DNA from: Bacteroidales bacterium
GTDB taxonomy: Bacteria > Bacteroidota > Bacteroidia > Bacteroidales > UBA12481
Reading direction: 5' to 3'
Assembly (NCBI GenBank): GCA_021160155.1
Contig: JAGHDB010000007.1
Location: 1-6,938 of the forward strand
Length of the DNA stretch: 6,938 bases
In this document: piece after piece, positions 1-6,792 of the stretch
How positions within the stretch are numbered: the stretch's first letter is position 1
Layout of the letters: every line of letters starts with the position of its first letter
Made by a program: the position numbers and the translations under genes
Notes under the pieces: generated by a model
The model's database searches: none
Seen by the model: only the letters and a program-made list of their open reading frames with translations
What the model was told of the DNA's origin: nothing

Positions 1-265
1 CTCCTTTGAGCAGATGGTTCTTATACAAAACACCGCGTTGCTGTAACAAAGAGCGTACGGTATCGGAGGGTTGAGCACCTTTTTGCAACCATGATAAAGC
101 TTTGTCAAAGTCCAAATCAATGGTAGCAGGATCCGTTGTCGGATTATATGAACCAATCCGCTCAATGAACTTACCATCCCGTGGTGCCCTGCTATCCGCA
201 GCTACTATGTAGTAGTACGGTCGGGATTTTCTCCCGTGTCGTGCGAGTCTTAATCTTACCGCCAT
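1..265 (-). CDS. rpsP: 30S ribosomal protein bS16 (5' part, cut by left edge)
   Basis: Structural protein of the small ribosomal subunit that binds 16S rRNA and helps 30S assembly. I translated the minus strand by hand from an ATG whose complement is at 263-265. The product starts [20 protein letters not shown] and continues with [20 protein letters not shown] and [12 protein letters not shown], the hallmark N-terminal signature of bS16. Later residues ([14 protein letters not shown], then [11 protein letters not shown]) match the family's C-terminal half of the core. Eighty-eight codons are visible with no stop, so the core domain is essentially complete. Bacteroidota S16 proteins often carry a long charged C-terminal tail, which would lie beyond the edge. 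There is no clear Shine-Dalgarno sequence; the region before the ATG is A/T-rich, as is usual in this phylum. A very good promoter lies at 304-334. The gene is divergent from dnaE. The identity is secure; only the 3' end is unknown. Confidence 0.96.
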   Translation of the reverse strand, partial: MAVRLRLARHGRKSRPYYYIVAADSRAPRDGKFIERIGSYNPTTDPATIDLDFDKALSWLQKGAQPSDTVRSLLQQRGVLYKNHLLKG

Positions 266-303
266 GGTTACGCTTTAAATGAATAGTAAAAAATTCGTGG
301 CTG

Positions 304-334
304 CAAAGATACGAGCAAATTCGTGTTTTACAAA
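304..334 (-). promoter_or_regulatory. rpsP promoter (Bacteroidota -33/-7 type)
   Basis: Read on the minus strand, TTTG (complement of 331-334) is followed after exactly 19 bp by TATCTTTG (complement of 304-311). This fits the Bacteroidota primary sigma factor consensus TTTG-N19-TAnnTTTG at every defined position. Transcription would start a few bases further on, near 297-299, giving a leader of about 30 nt before the rpsP ATG. The sequence match is seen directly; the activity is inferred. Confidence 0.85.
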
Positions 335-338
335 CTGA

Positions 339-363
339 TTTAAACTTTTTAAAGAGTTTTAAA
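339..363 (-). promoter_or_regulatory. Possible A/T-rich UP-like element upstream of the rpsP promoter
   Basis: Three TTTAAA blocks start at 339, 348 and 358, so they recur at 9-10 bp, about one helical turn. They form an imperfect palindrome centred near 351. The block sits immediately upstream of the rpsP -33 element on the minus strand, where RNA polymerase alpha C-terminal domains usually contact A/T tracts of strong promoters. The pattern is visible; its role as an UP element is an inference, and a regulator site or chance A/T richness is possible. Confidence 0.35.
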
Positions 364-392
364 CAGACCCTATATCGTGCCATAATAGTAAT

Positions 393-400
393 TATTTTTG
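393..400 (+). promoter_or_regulatory. Candidate dnaE promoter -7 element
   Basis: TATTTTTG at 393-400 matches TAnnTTTG and lies 59 bp before the dnaE ATG. No TTTG is visible at the expected -33 distance (about 370-376), so this would be a weaker promoter than the one for rpsP. An A/T-rich sequence matches such an 8-mer fairly easily, which limits confidence. Confidence 0.45.
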
Positions 401-459
401 ATTTTCGTCAAATACCAAAATCCTGGAAAATAAACCGCTGAAAAAGAGGCAGCCGGAAA

Positions 460-3400
460 ATGAGTAATTTTGTCCATTTACATCTGCACACACAATATTC
501 GATTCTTGACGGGGCCACCCCGATACCTGCTCTGATTGACCGGGCCGTAGAATTAGGAATGCCGGCTGTAGCCATCACCGATCACGGAAATATGTTTGGC
601 GTCAAACAATTTTATGATGAAGCCCGGTCAAAAAAGATCAAACCGATCATTGGTTGTGAAGTGTATCTGGCACCCAATGGCTATAAAGAGAAGACGGATG
701 TGGAAGACCGGCAACGGTTTCACCTGGTTTTACTGGCCAAGAACCATCAGGGATATCATAATCTGGTAAAACTGGTCTCACTCTCCTGGTTGGAGGGTTT
801 TTATTATAAACCGAGAATCGATTTTGCCTTGCTGGAGCAATACCATGAAGGATTAATTGCCTGCACCTCCTGTTTAGCCGGAGAACTGCCCAGAGCCGCA
901 CGCATAAGTGAGCAGGCGGCTGAAGAGGTGTTGCTTAAATATAAAAAACTTTTTGGTGAAGATCTCTACATTGAGCTTCAGGACAACGGCCACCCCGAGC
1001 AGAAGGAGGTCAACCCCATTTTGGTTCGACTCGGGCACAAACACCAGGTACCGTTGATCGCTACCAATGATGTTCATTACCTGCACGAAAAAGATGCTGC
1101 CGCACAGGATATTCTTCTTTGCCTGAGCATGGGGAAGGATTTTAACGATACCAACCGGATGAGGTTTACCGGGCAGGAGTATTTTAAAACAGGTGAAGAA
1201 ATGGCTGCACTTTTCCCTGATCTCCCCGAAGCCATTGAGAACACGCTGAAAGTGGCTGAAAAGATTGAAACATATGAACTTAAGCGAGAGGTGTTGTTGC
1301 CTGAGTTTCAGATCCCGGAAGGATTTGACAATCAGGATGCTTACCTTGAATATCTGACTTTAGAGGGGGCAAAAAAACGGTATGAGAAAATTACGGAAGA
1401 GATCAGGGAGCGGATTAATTATGAATTAAAAGTTATCCGGGATATGAATTTTGCCGGATATTTTCTGATCGTACAGGACCTGATCCGGGCAGCGCGTGAG
1501 ATGCAGGTCTCGGTCGGACCGGGTCGGGGATCCGCGGCCGGATCAGTCGTAGCCTATGCCACCGGGATTACCGACATTGATCCGATCCGGTTTAAACTAT
1601 TGTTCGAAAGATTCTTAAATCCCGAACGGATCAGTATGCCGGATATTGACATCGATTTTGATGAAGACGGACGGGATGAGGTTTTAAAATGGGTAGTTGA
1701 AAAATACGGACGCGATCGTGTGGCACAGATCATCACTTTTGGCACAATGGCTGCCAAAATGGCCATCAAGGATGTGGCCCGGGTAATCAGCCTGCCGCTC
1801 CCGGAGGCAAACCGGCTGGCCAAACTGGTACCCGACGGTCCGAAAGTTACCCTGGCAAGATCTTTTAAAGAGGTGCCTGAATTGCGTAAAGAACAGAAAG
1901 AAGGTACAGAATTGGTGCGCAAAACCCTTGAAATGGCACAGATACTTGAAGGATCGGTCAGGCAAACCGGGCTGCATGCATGCGGTGTAATAATCGGTCC
2001 CGAAGACCTGATTGAACATATTCCTCTTGCAATTTCAAAAGATACCGACCTGCCCATTACCCAGTATGACGGTAAGTATATAGAAAGTGTAGGGATGCTG
2101 AAAATGGATTTTCTGGGATTGAAAACCCTCAGTATCATCCGGGATGCCATCGAGAATATCAGGCTTTCAAAAAATATTTCGGTGGATATGAATCGTATTT
2201 CTTACGAGGATACAAAAACCTTTGAACTGTATCAGCGGGCAGAAACCATCGGCACTTTCCAGTTTGAATCCAGCGGCATGAGGTCTTACCTTAAAGAGCT
2301 ACAACCCAGCGTTCTAGAAGACTTATTCGTCATGAATGCCCTCTACCGGCCCGGTCCGATGGAATATATCCCGTTGTACATCCGGCGTAAACACGGACAG
2401 GAACCTGTTACATATCCCCATCCCTGGCTTGAGAAAATTCTGCAAGACACTTACGGAATCATGGTTTACCAGGAACAAATCATGCAGGCAGCCCAGATTA
2501 TGGCAGGATTTACACTCGGAAAAGCCGATTTACTGCGCCGGGCTATGGGGAAAAAGAAGATGGCCGTGATGAAAGAACAAAAAGCAGCTTTCATCCAGGG
2601 CGCTGAAAAAAAAGGAGTAACAAAAGAGAAGGCTGAAGAGGTTTTTGAAATCATGGAGGAGTTTGCCAAATACGGATTCAACCGCTCTCATTCAGCCGCC
2701 TATTCGGTACTGGCCTACCAAACCGCTTATCTGAAAGCCAATTATCCTGCAGAATATATGGCAGCGGTACTCAGCCGTAATCTCTCTGATATCAAGAAGA
2801 TTAAAATATTTATGGATGAGTGTCGCCGTATGGGGCTCGAAGTTCTTGGTCCGGATGTTAACGAAAGTTACCTGAAGTTCACGGTAAATGCAAAAGGAGA
2901 TATCCGGTTCGGACTGGCAGCTGTAAAGGGTGTAGGTGGCGCAGCGGTAGAATCCATGATTACAGAACGCCGGGAGAACGGTCCGTTTAAGGATATTTAC
3001 GACTTCATTGAGCGGGTTAGTTTGAAAAGTGTTAACCGGAAAACTTTAGAGGCCCTGGCACTTAGCGGGGCCCTCGATAGCCTGAGTTCGTATAAGCGAT
3101 GCCAGTTTATTGTCAAAGATGACAAAGACCAGAGTTTTATCGATCAGTTAATCAGGTATGGAGCCCGGATACAGGAAGAACATCATGCCGCCCAGCAAAG
3201 CCTTTTCGGGGGACCTGTGGAGATCAAGCTGGCACGGCCCGAACCACATGAGTGCGTGGAATGGTCTTCTGTCAAACAACTTACACTCGAAAAAGAACTG
3301 GTGGGTATCTTTCTGTCAGCCCACCCATTGGATGACTTCAGGCTCGAAATTGATCATTTCTGTAATGCCAATCTTGCCGATTTACAAGATCTGGAACCGC

Positions 3401-3909
3401 TTAAGGGAAAAGAACTGCATGTAGCCGGCATTGTTAGTACGGCAGAACATAAAACAACGAAAAACAATAAACCTTATGGCCGGATTCTGCTTGAAGACTT
3501 TACCGATACTTACAGCTTGCTTTTCTTTGGCCAGGAATACATTAATTTTAAAAATTACCTGCAATCGGGATATACCCTTTTTCTGAGTGGTAAGATCGAA
3601 CCGAGGTTTAATGATTCAGAACTCGCCTACCGGGTGAAAAAAATTCATCTTTTATCAGAGGTCAGAGAAAAAATGATCCGCTCGATAACCGTCTCCCTTA
3701 AGCTGAATGCCATCCATGCGGGACTGACCGAAGAACTGATCAAACTTTTTAAACAACATAAAGGAAATACCCTGCTTAAAATCATGATCTATGATCCGGA
3801 TGAAAAGATTATGGTTAACCTCTTCAGCCGTTCAATAAAAGTTGAAGTTGATAAAGAACTGATCAGATTTTTTAATCAACATCCGGATATAGATTTTAAA
3901 ATCGAATAA
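460..3909 (+). CDS. dnaE: DNA polymerase III subunit alpha (replicative polymerase)
   Basis: Catalytic subunit of the replicative DNA polymerase, working at the fork with the beta clamp and clamp loader. The 1149 residues are close to the E. coli DnaE length (1160). An N-terminal PHP domain (about 5-215) begins HLHLHTQYS and has TDHGNMFG (40-47), GCEVYL (65-70) and TNDVHY (202-207). The polymerase core has GPGRGSAAGS (353-362), the acidic motif MPDIDIDF (393-400; D397 and D399 are the likely catalytic pair) and MLKMDFLGLKTL, with D550 as the third carboxylate. YRPGP (629-633) and KYGFNRSH (737-744) follow. A helix-hairpin-helix region is near 817-830, a clamp-binding-like QQSLF is at 912-916, and an OB fold lies at about 985-1055. 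This is the DnaE type, not PolC, because there is no inserted DnaQ-like exonuclease. The ATG starts right at the conserved N-terminus and has an AGAGG 10 nt upstream. The identity is secure. Confidence 0.97.
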   Translation: MSNFVHLHLHTQYSILDGATPIPALIDRAVELGMPAVAITDHGNMFGVKQFYDEARSKKIKPIIGCEVYLAPNGYKEKTDVEDRQRFHLVLLAKNHQGYHNLVKLVSLSWLEGFYYKPRIDFALLEQYHEGLIACTSCLAGELPRAARISEQAAEEVLLKYKKLFGEDLYIELQDNGHPEQKEVNPILVRLGHKHQVPLIATNDVHYLHEKDAAAQDILLCLSMGKDFNDTNRMRFTGQEYFKTGEEMAALFPDLPEAIENTLKVAEKIETYELKREVLLPEFQIPEGFDNQDAYLEYLTLEGAKKRYEKITEEIRERINYELKVIRDMNFAGYFLIVQDLIRAAREMQVSVGPGRGSAAGSVVAYATGITDIDPIRFKLLFERFLNPERISMPDIDIDFDEDGRDEVLKWVVEKYGRDRVAQIITFGTMAAKMAIKDVARVISLPLPEANRLAKLVPDGPKVTLARSFKEVPELRKEQKEGTELVRKTLEMAQILEGSVRQTGLHACGVIIGPEDLIEHIPLAISKDTDLPITQYDGKYIESVGMLKMDFLGLKTLSIIRDAIENIRLSKNISVDMNRISYEDTKTFELYQRAETIGTFQFESSGMRSYLKELQPSVLEDLFVMNALYRPGPMEYIPLYIRRKHGQEPVTYPHPWLEKILQDTYGIMVYQEQIMQAAQIMAGFTLGKADLLRRAMGKKKMAVMKEQKAAFIQGAEKKGVTKEKAEEVFEIMEEFAKYGFNRSHSAAYSVLAYQTAYLKANYPAEYMAAVLSRNLSDIKKIKIFMDECRRMGLEVLGPDVNESYLKFTVNAKGDIRFGLAAVKGVGGAAVESMITERRENGPFKDIYDFIERVSLKSVNRKTLEALALSGALDSLSSYKRCQFIVKDDKDQSFIDQLIRYGARIQEEHHAAQQSLFGGPVEIKLARPEPHECVEWSSVKQLTLEKELVGIFLSAHPLDDFRLEIDHFCNANLADLQDLEPLKGKELHVAGIVSTAEHKTTKNNKPYGRILLEDFTDTYSLLFFGQEYINFKNYLQSGYTLFLSGKIEPRFNDSELAYRVKKIHLLSEVREKMIRSITVSLKLNAIHAGLTEELIKLFKQHKGNTLLKIMIYDPDEKIMVNLFSRSIKVEVDKELIRFFNQHPDIDFKIE

Positions 3910-3938
3910 TCTGTAACCTGTTTCATTCCCTTTTTTCT

Positions 3939-3946
3939 TATTTTTG
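3939..3946 (+). promoter_or_regulatory. Candidate trxA promoter -7 element
   Basis: TATTTTTG at 3939-3946 matches TAnnTTTG and lies in the 89-bp gap between dnaE and trxA, 52 bp before the trxA ATG. No TTTG is found at the usual -33 distance (around 3916-3919), so the match is partial. No hairpin terminator is seen between dnaE and trxA, so read-through from dnaE could add to transcription from this site. Confidence 0.45.
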
Positions 3947-3998
3947 CGCACACTTTTAAACAGTTCTAATACATACATTTTATCAATCTTACTTAACT

Positions 3999-4316
3999 AT
4001 GGCCATTGAAGTAACCGACAGCAACTTTCAGGAATTAATTATTGATGCCGATAAACCTGCTATTGTTGATTTGTGGGCCGAATGGTGCGGACCGTGCCGG
4101 ATGCTTACCCCGATTATTAATGATTTTACCGAAGAGTATAAAGACCGTGTGGTAGTAGCCAAACTGGATGTAGACTCCAATCCCGGAGTAGCCCGACAGT
4201 TCAGTATCCGGAACATTCCAACCATCCTGTTCTTCAAAGACGGCCAGGTAGTTGACAAACAAGTAGGAGTAGTTCCGAAAAGTGTACTGGTTCAAAAACT
4301 TGAAAATTTGCTATAA
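3999..4316 (+). CDS. trxA: Thioredoxin
   Basis: Small cytoplasmic dithiol-disulfide oxidoreductase that reduces protein disulfides (for example in ribonucleotide reductase) and is itself recharged by thioredoxin reductase. The 105-residue length is typical for TrxA. It has the canonical active site WCGPC at 29-33, preceded by the buried aspartate D24 within VDLWAEW. The cis-proline loop is NIPT (72-75, P74), followed by FFKDGQ (78-83). There is no signal peptide, so it is cytoplasmic rather than a periplasmic TlpA/ResA-type protein. The ATG gives a standard N-terminus; there is no clear Shine-Dalgarno, only an A/T-rich leader. It follows dnaE in the same direction and is followed at once by the DUF58 gene, whose reading frame is the same as that of trxA. 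Bacteroidota usually have several thioredoxins, so it may not be the only one. Confidence 0.95.
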   Translation: MAIEVTDSNFQELIIDADKPAIVDLWAEWCGPCRMLTPIINDFTEEYKDRVVVAKLDVDSNPGVARQFSIRNIPTILFFKDGQVVDKQVGVVPKSVLVQKLENLL

Positions 4317-4361
4317 ATTCAAAATCTTGCCGAAATAGAAGAATGGGGACAGTACCTCCAG

Positions 4362-5255
4362 TTGGATCTCATCGCCCGCCAGGTGGTTGAGGGATTCATT
4401 ACCGGAATGCACCGCAGTCCGTTTCACGGATTCTCTGTTGAATTTGCCGAACACCGCCATTACAATCCGGGGGAATCCACCCGGTTCATCGACTGGAAAC
4501 TATACGGACGAACCGAAAAACTATTCAACAAAAGATTTGAAGAGGAGACCAACCTGAAAGCCCATTTAATTATTGACACCTCCTCATCCATGTTTTTCCC
4601 TTACCGGCAGGGGAGTATCCAAAACAAGCTTTTTTTTTCAGTGTACGCGGCAGCAGCATTGATCCGCCTGTTAAGAAAACAACGGGATGCCGCAGGCCTG
4701 ACCCTGTTTTCTGACGAGATCCATCTGAGTACGCCGGCCCGGTTAAACAGCTTACACCAACAACTCCTGTATAATAATTTAACCCGGCTGCTTGAAGATG
4801 CAAAAGATCACAAGAATAAAAATCCGCTTAACCGCGTGACGCATGCCGCTGAATCATTACACCAGATGGCTGAATTTTTCCCCCGCCGGAGCCTGGTAAT
4901 TCTTTTTAGCGATCTGTTTGACCAGGGAGATCCGGGCGAACTGTTTTCAGCACTCGAACATTTCAGGTTTAACCGTCATGAACTGGTTATTTTTCATATT
5001 AAAGACCACCGTCTTGAAGAAGAATTTGACCTGCCGGCCCGGCCCCACCGGTTTATCGATATGGAGACCGGTCAGGTTGAACGGTTAAACCCTGAAGAGA
5101 TCCGGACAGCATACCGAAAAAAAATAGCCGATTATTTTTCGGAAATCCGTTTACGTTGCGGTCAGTACCAGATTGACCTTAATGAAGTAGATGTAAAAGA
5201 TGATTTCAGAGAGGTATTACTTCCTTTTCTGATCAAGCGGCAACGCATGTTTTGA
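4362..5255 (+). CDS. DUF58 domain protein with vWA-like MIDAS (start uncertain)
   Basis: A stand-alone DUF58 protein of the short class, with no membrane segment seen. The exact function is unknown; relatives often sit beside MoxR-type AAA+ ATPases and other vWA proteins. Counting from the TTG at 4362, residues 11-48 hold GFITGMHRSPFHGFSVEFAE and later GESTRFIDWKLYGR, the conserved DUF58 core. RFEEETNL (58-65) leads into LIIDTSSSM, whose D72, S74 and S76 form a DxSxS metal-ion site like that of von Willebrand A domains. LFSDLFD around D184 is a likely further MIDAS loop. The start is doubtful: no in-frame ATG precedes the conserved region, and the frame is open back to 4317, directly after the trxA stop. 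The extra codons read IQNLAEIEEWGQYLQ, which continues naturally into LDLIARQVVEGF, so the true start may be a non-standard codon upstream. The next ATG, at 4407, would cut into the conserved core. The gene is probably co-transcribed with trxA. No moxR is visible in the window. Confidence 0.88.
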   Translation: MDLIARQVVEGFITGMHRSPFHGFSVEFAEHRHYNPGESTRFIDWKLYGRTEKLFNKRFEEETNLKAHLIIDTSSSMFFPYRQGSIQNKLFFSVYAAAALIRLLRKQRDAAGLTLFSDEIHLSTPARLNSLHQQLLYNNLTRLLEDAKDHKNKNPLNRVTHAAESLHQMAEFFPRRSLVILFSDLFDQGDPGELFSALEHFRFNRHELVIFHIKDHRLEEEFDLPARPHRFIDMETGQVERLNPEEIRTAYRKKIADYFSEIRLRCGQYQIDLNEVDVKDDFREVLLPFLIKRQRMF

Positions 5256-5258
5256 CTG

Positions 5259-6734
5259 TTACAGCAGCGGACTGAAAATACGAGCCAGTGACTCCTGCAC
5301 TTTTTCATGTACCGGACGGGATTCCCACTCACTGATATTCAACTCTCTGGAGAAGCTAATATCCTCCAGAAAATTCTTTTTCAATTTCACGGCTACGGAT
5401 TCACCATAGATCAGTGCATTCACCTCAAAATCCTGGTTAAAACTGCGTATATCCATATTGGCTGTACCAACCGAAGAAAAAATATCATCTACAATCATCA
5501 ATTTGCTGTGCGTAAAGCCCTTCATATAAAAATAGACTTTCACACCAGCCAGCAATAATTCTTTTAAATAAGAGCGACTGCTCATCCCTACCATCCATGA
5601 ATCGCACTTCTCAGGTAATAAGATCCTGACATCCACTCCACTGAGTGCAGCAGTCTTCATGGCCATCCTGATACTTTCATTAGGTAAAAAATAGGGAGTT
5701 GAAATATAAACATAATGATTTGCCCGGTTGATCGCGCTGAAATAGGCCTGCATGATACTTTCCCAGTCAGAATCCGGACCGCTTGCCACGATCTGAACCA
5801 GTTGATGCTCTTCAATATGAGAAGCAGGAAAATAGCGTAAATCATTTTCAATAGAACCACTTACAAAACCCCAATCCATCAGAAAAACAGCCTGCAAACT
5901 GGCGACCGCATCTCCTTCAATACGCAAATGAGTATCCCGCCAGAGATTGTCCCTGCCCAATCCGCGCAAATAGCGTTCGGCAATGTTGATCCCTCCTACA
6001 AAACCCACCCTGCCGTCAATCACGATGATTTTTCGATGCAGTCTGAAATTAACCTTATTGGCAAAAATATAAGACTTTACCGGCATGAAGCTGGCTACAC
6101 CGGCTCCGGCAGAGGTAAGCTCCCGTATGAATTTTCGTGACAACGGCCAGCGGCCCGAATCGTCATCGTGCACTCTTACTGCAGCCCACTCCCGTGCTTT
6201 TTTTACCAGGATATCCTTAATCCGGTTACCGATCTGATCCTCCTCAATAATAAAAAACTCCAGATGAATGTGGTCGGTCGCATGTTCCAGTTCATAAATA
6301 ATGGATCCGAAAGTTTGTCGTCCATTATGCAAAACCTTTATCCGATTGTGCTTGGTTATCAATGCCTTACTGTTACTCAACAACAACTGCATCATATACC
6401 GCATCGGGGCAAGCCGTTCATCCTTAATGAACTTTCGGGCATGTAGTTCAACCAGTTGCTTTTTTGCCATCAGATCCAGGGAAATATGGTCGGTAAATAC
6501 TTTTTCGTTAATCAGTTTTCTTTTCCGGGGATTCCGGCCCAGATAAAAATAGAAAATAATCCCCCCGACCGGGATCAACATCAAAATCAGGATCCAGGCA
6601 ATTGTTTTAACAGGGTCTTTATTTTCGAGGATAATCACCACCACGATGACCAGGATGGTGACCAGCATGATCAGGTCGAGTACAAACCAGCCCCACCCCT
6701 GATGACTAAAAATACGAAAGATACCGGTAAACAT
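5259..6734 (-). CDS. cls: Cardiolipin synthase (phospholipase D superfamily)
   Basis: Membrane enzyme that makes cardiolipin, usually by transferring a phosphatidyl group between two phosphatidylglycerol molecules. The 491 residues match ClsA-type enzymes (about 480-510). Two N-terminal membrane helices are visible at about 16-37 and 45-64. They are joined by ENKDPVKTIAWIL and followed by YLGRNPRKRK, the typical N-terminal region of bacterial Cls. Two HKD catalytic motifs are intact: HRKIIVID (H233, K235, D240), followed by GGIN, and HSKLMIVD (H409, K411, D416), followed by SVGTANMDIRSF. Segments such as SRKFIREL and STPYFLPNESI also fit the family. The start is an ATG with complement at 6732-6734, just before the first helix. 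A -7 element lies 27 bp upstream at 6762-6769. The gene converges on the DUF58 gene with 3 bp between stops and no visible terminator. The family is certain; the preferred donor lipid cannot be read from the sequence. Confidence 0.95.
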   Translation of the reverse strand: MFTGIFRIFSHQGWGWFVLDLIMLVTILVIVVVIILENKDPVKTIAWILILMLIPVGGIIFYFYLGRNPRKRKLINEKVFTDHISLDLMAKKQLVELHARKFIKDERLAPMRYMMQLLLSNSKALITKHNRIKVLHNGRQTFGSIIYELEHATDHIHLEFFIIEEDQIGNRIKDILVKKAREWAAVRVHDDDSGRWPLSRKFIRELTSAGAGVASFMPVKSYIFANKVNFRLHRKIIVIDGRVGFVGGINIAERYLRGLGRDNLWRDTHLRIEGDAVASLQAVFLMDWGFVSGSIENDLRYFPASHIEEHQLVQIVASGPDSDWESIMQAYFSAINRANHYVYISTPYFLPNESIRMAMKTAALSGVDVRILLPEKCDSWMVGMSSRSYLKELLLAGVKVYFYMKGFTHSKLMIVDDIFSSVGTANMDIRSFNQDFEVNALIYGESVAVKLKKNFLEDISFSRELNISEWESRPVHEKVQESLARIFSPLL

Positions 6735-6761
6735 TTGGTGCTTTTTGACTAACGGAAATTA

Positions 6762-6769
6762 CAAATTTA
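6762..6769 (-). promoter_or_regulatory. Candidate cls promoter -7 element
   Basis: The minus strand reads TAAATTTG here, a full match to TAnnTTTG, 27 bp before the cls ATG. A start site near 6756 would give a leader of about 20 nt. No TTTG is visible at the expected -33 distance, which would fall near the start codon of the divergent gene. The position in a 58-bp divergent spacer supports the call. Confidence 0.55.
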
Positions 6770-6780
6770 TTGATACATAC

Positions 6781-6788
6781 TACATTTG
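6781..6788 (+). promoter_or_regulatory. Candidate -7 element for the right-edge gene
   Basis: TACATTTG matches TAnnTTTG and ends only 4 bp before the ATG at 6793. If it is used, transcription would begin at or within a base or two of the start codon, giving a leaderless mRNA. No TTTG is found 19 bp upstream. The alternative is that the match is chance and the real promoter lies elsewhere. Confidence 0.4.
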
Positions 6789-6792
6789 TGCT

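Noticed and set aside
357..366. TTTTAAACAG shared with 3955-3964 upstream of trxA
   Set aside because: The ten-base match lies upstream of the -7 site for dnaE but downstream of that for trxA, and it is A/T-rich, so it does not behave like a common operator.
192..383. A 63-codon minus-strand frame spanning the rpsP promoter and 5' end
   Set aside because: It overlaps rpsP in another frame and would start upstream of the rpsP promoter. Its product has no family features.
1554..2150. Long open frame (198 codons) on the minus strand opposite dnaE
   Set aside because: It lies wholly within the highly conserved polymerase core of dnaE, gives a serine- and isoleucine-rich product with no recognisable motif, and has no promoter or start signal. 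It is an antisense shadow, as are the other short frames inside dnaE, trxA, the DUF58 gene and cls.
3910..3998. Intrinsic terminator between dnaE and trxA
   Set aside because: The spacer has a T-rich stretch but no preceding stem-loop; the T-rich stretch is better explained as part of a promoter -7 region.
4630..4638. T9 run in the DUF58 gene and T8 run (6803-6810) in the signal peptide of the right-edge gene as phase-variation tracts
   Set aside because: The runs are short, the T8 encodes ordinary hydrophobic residues of a signal peptide, and nothing else suggests a phase-variable locus.
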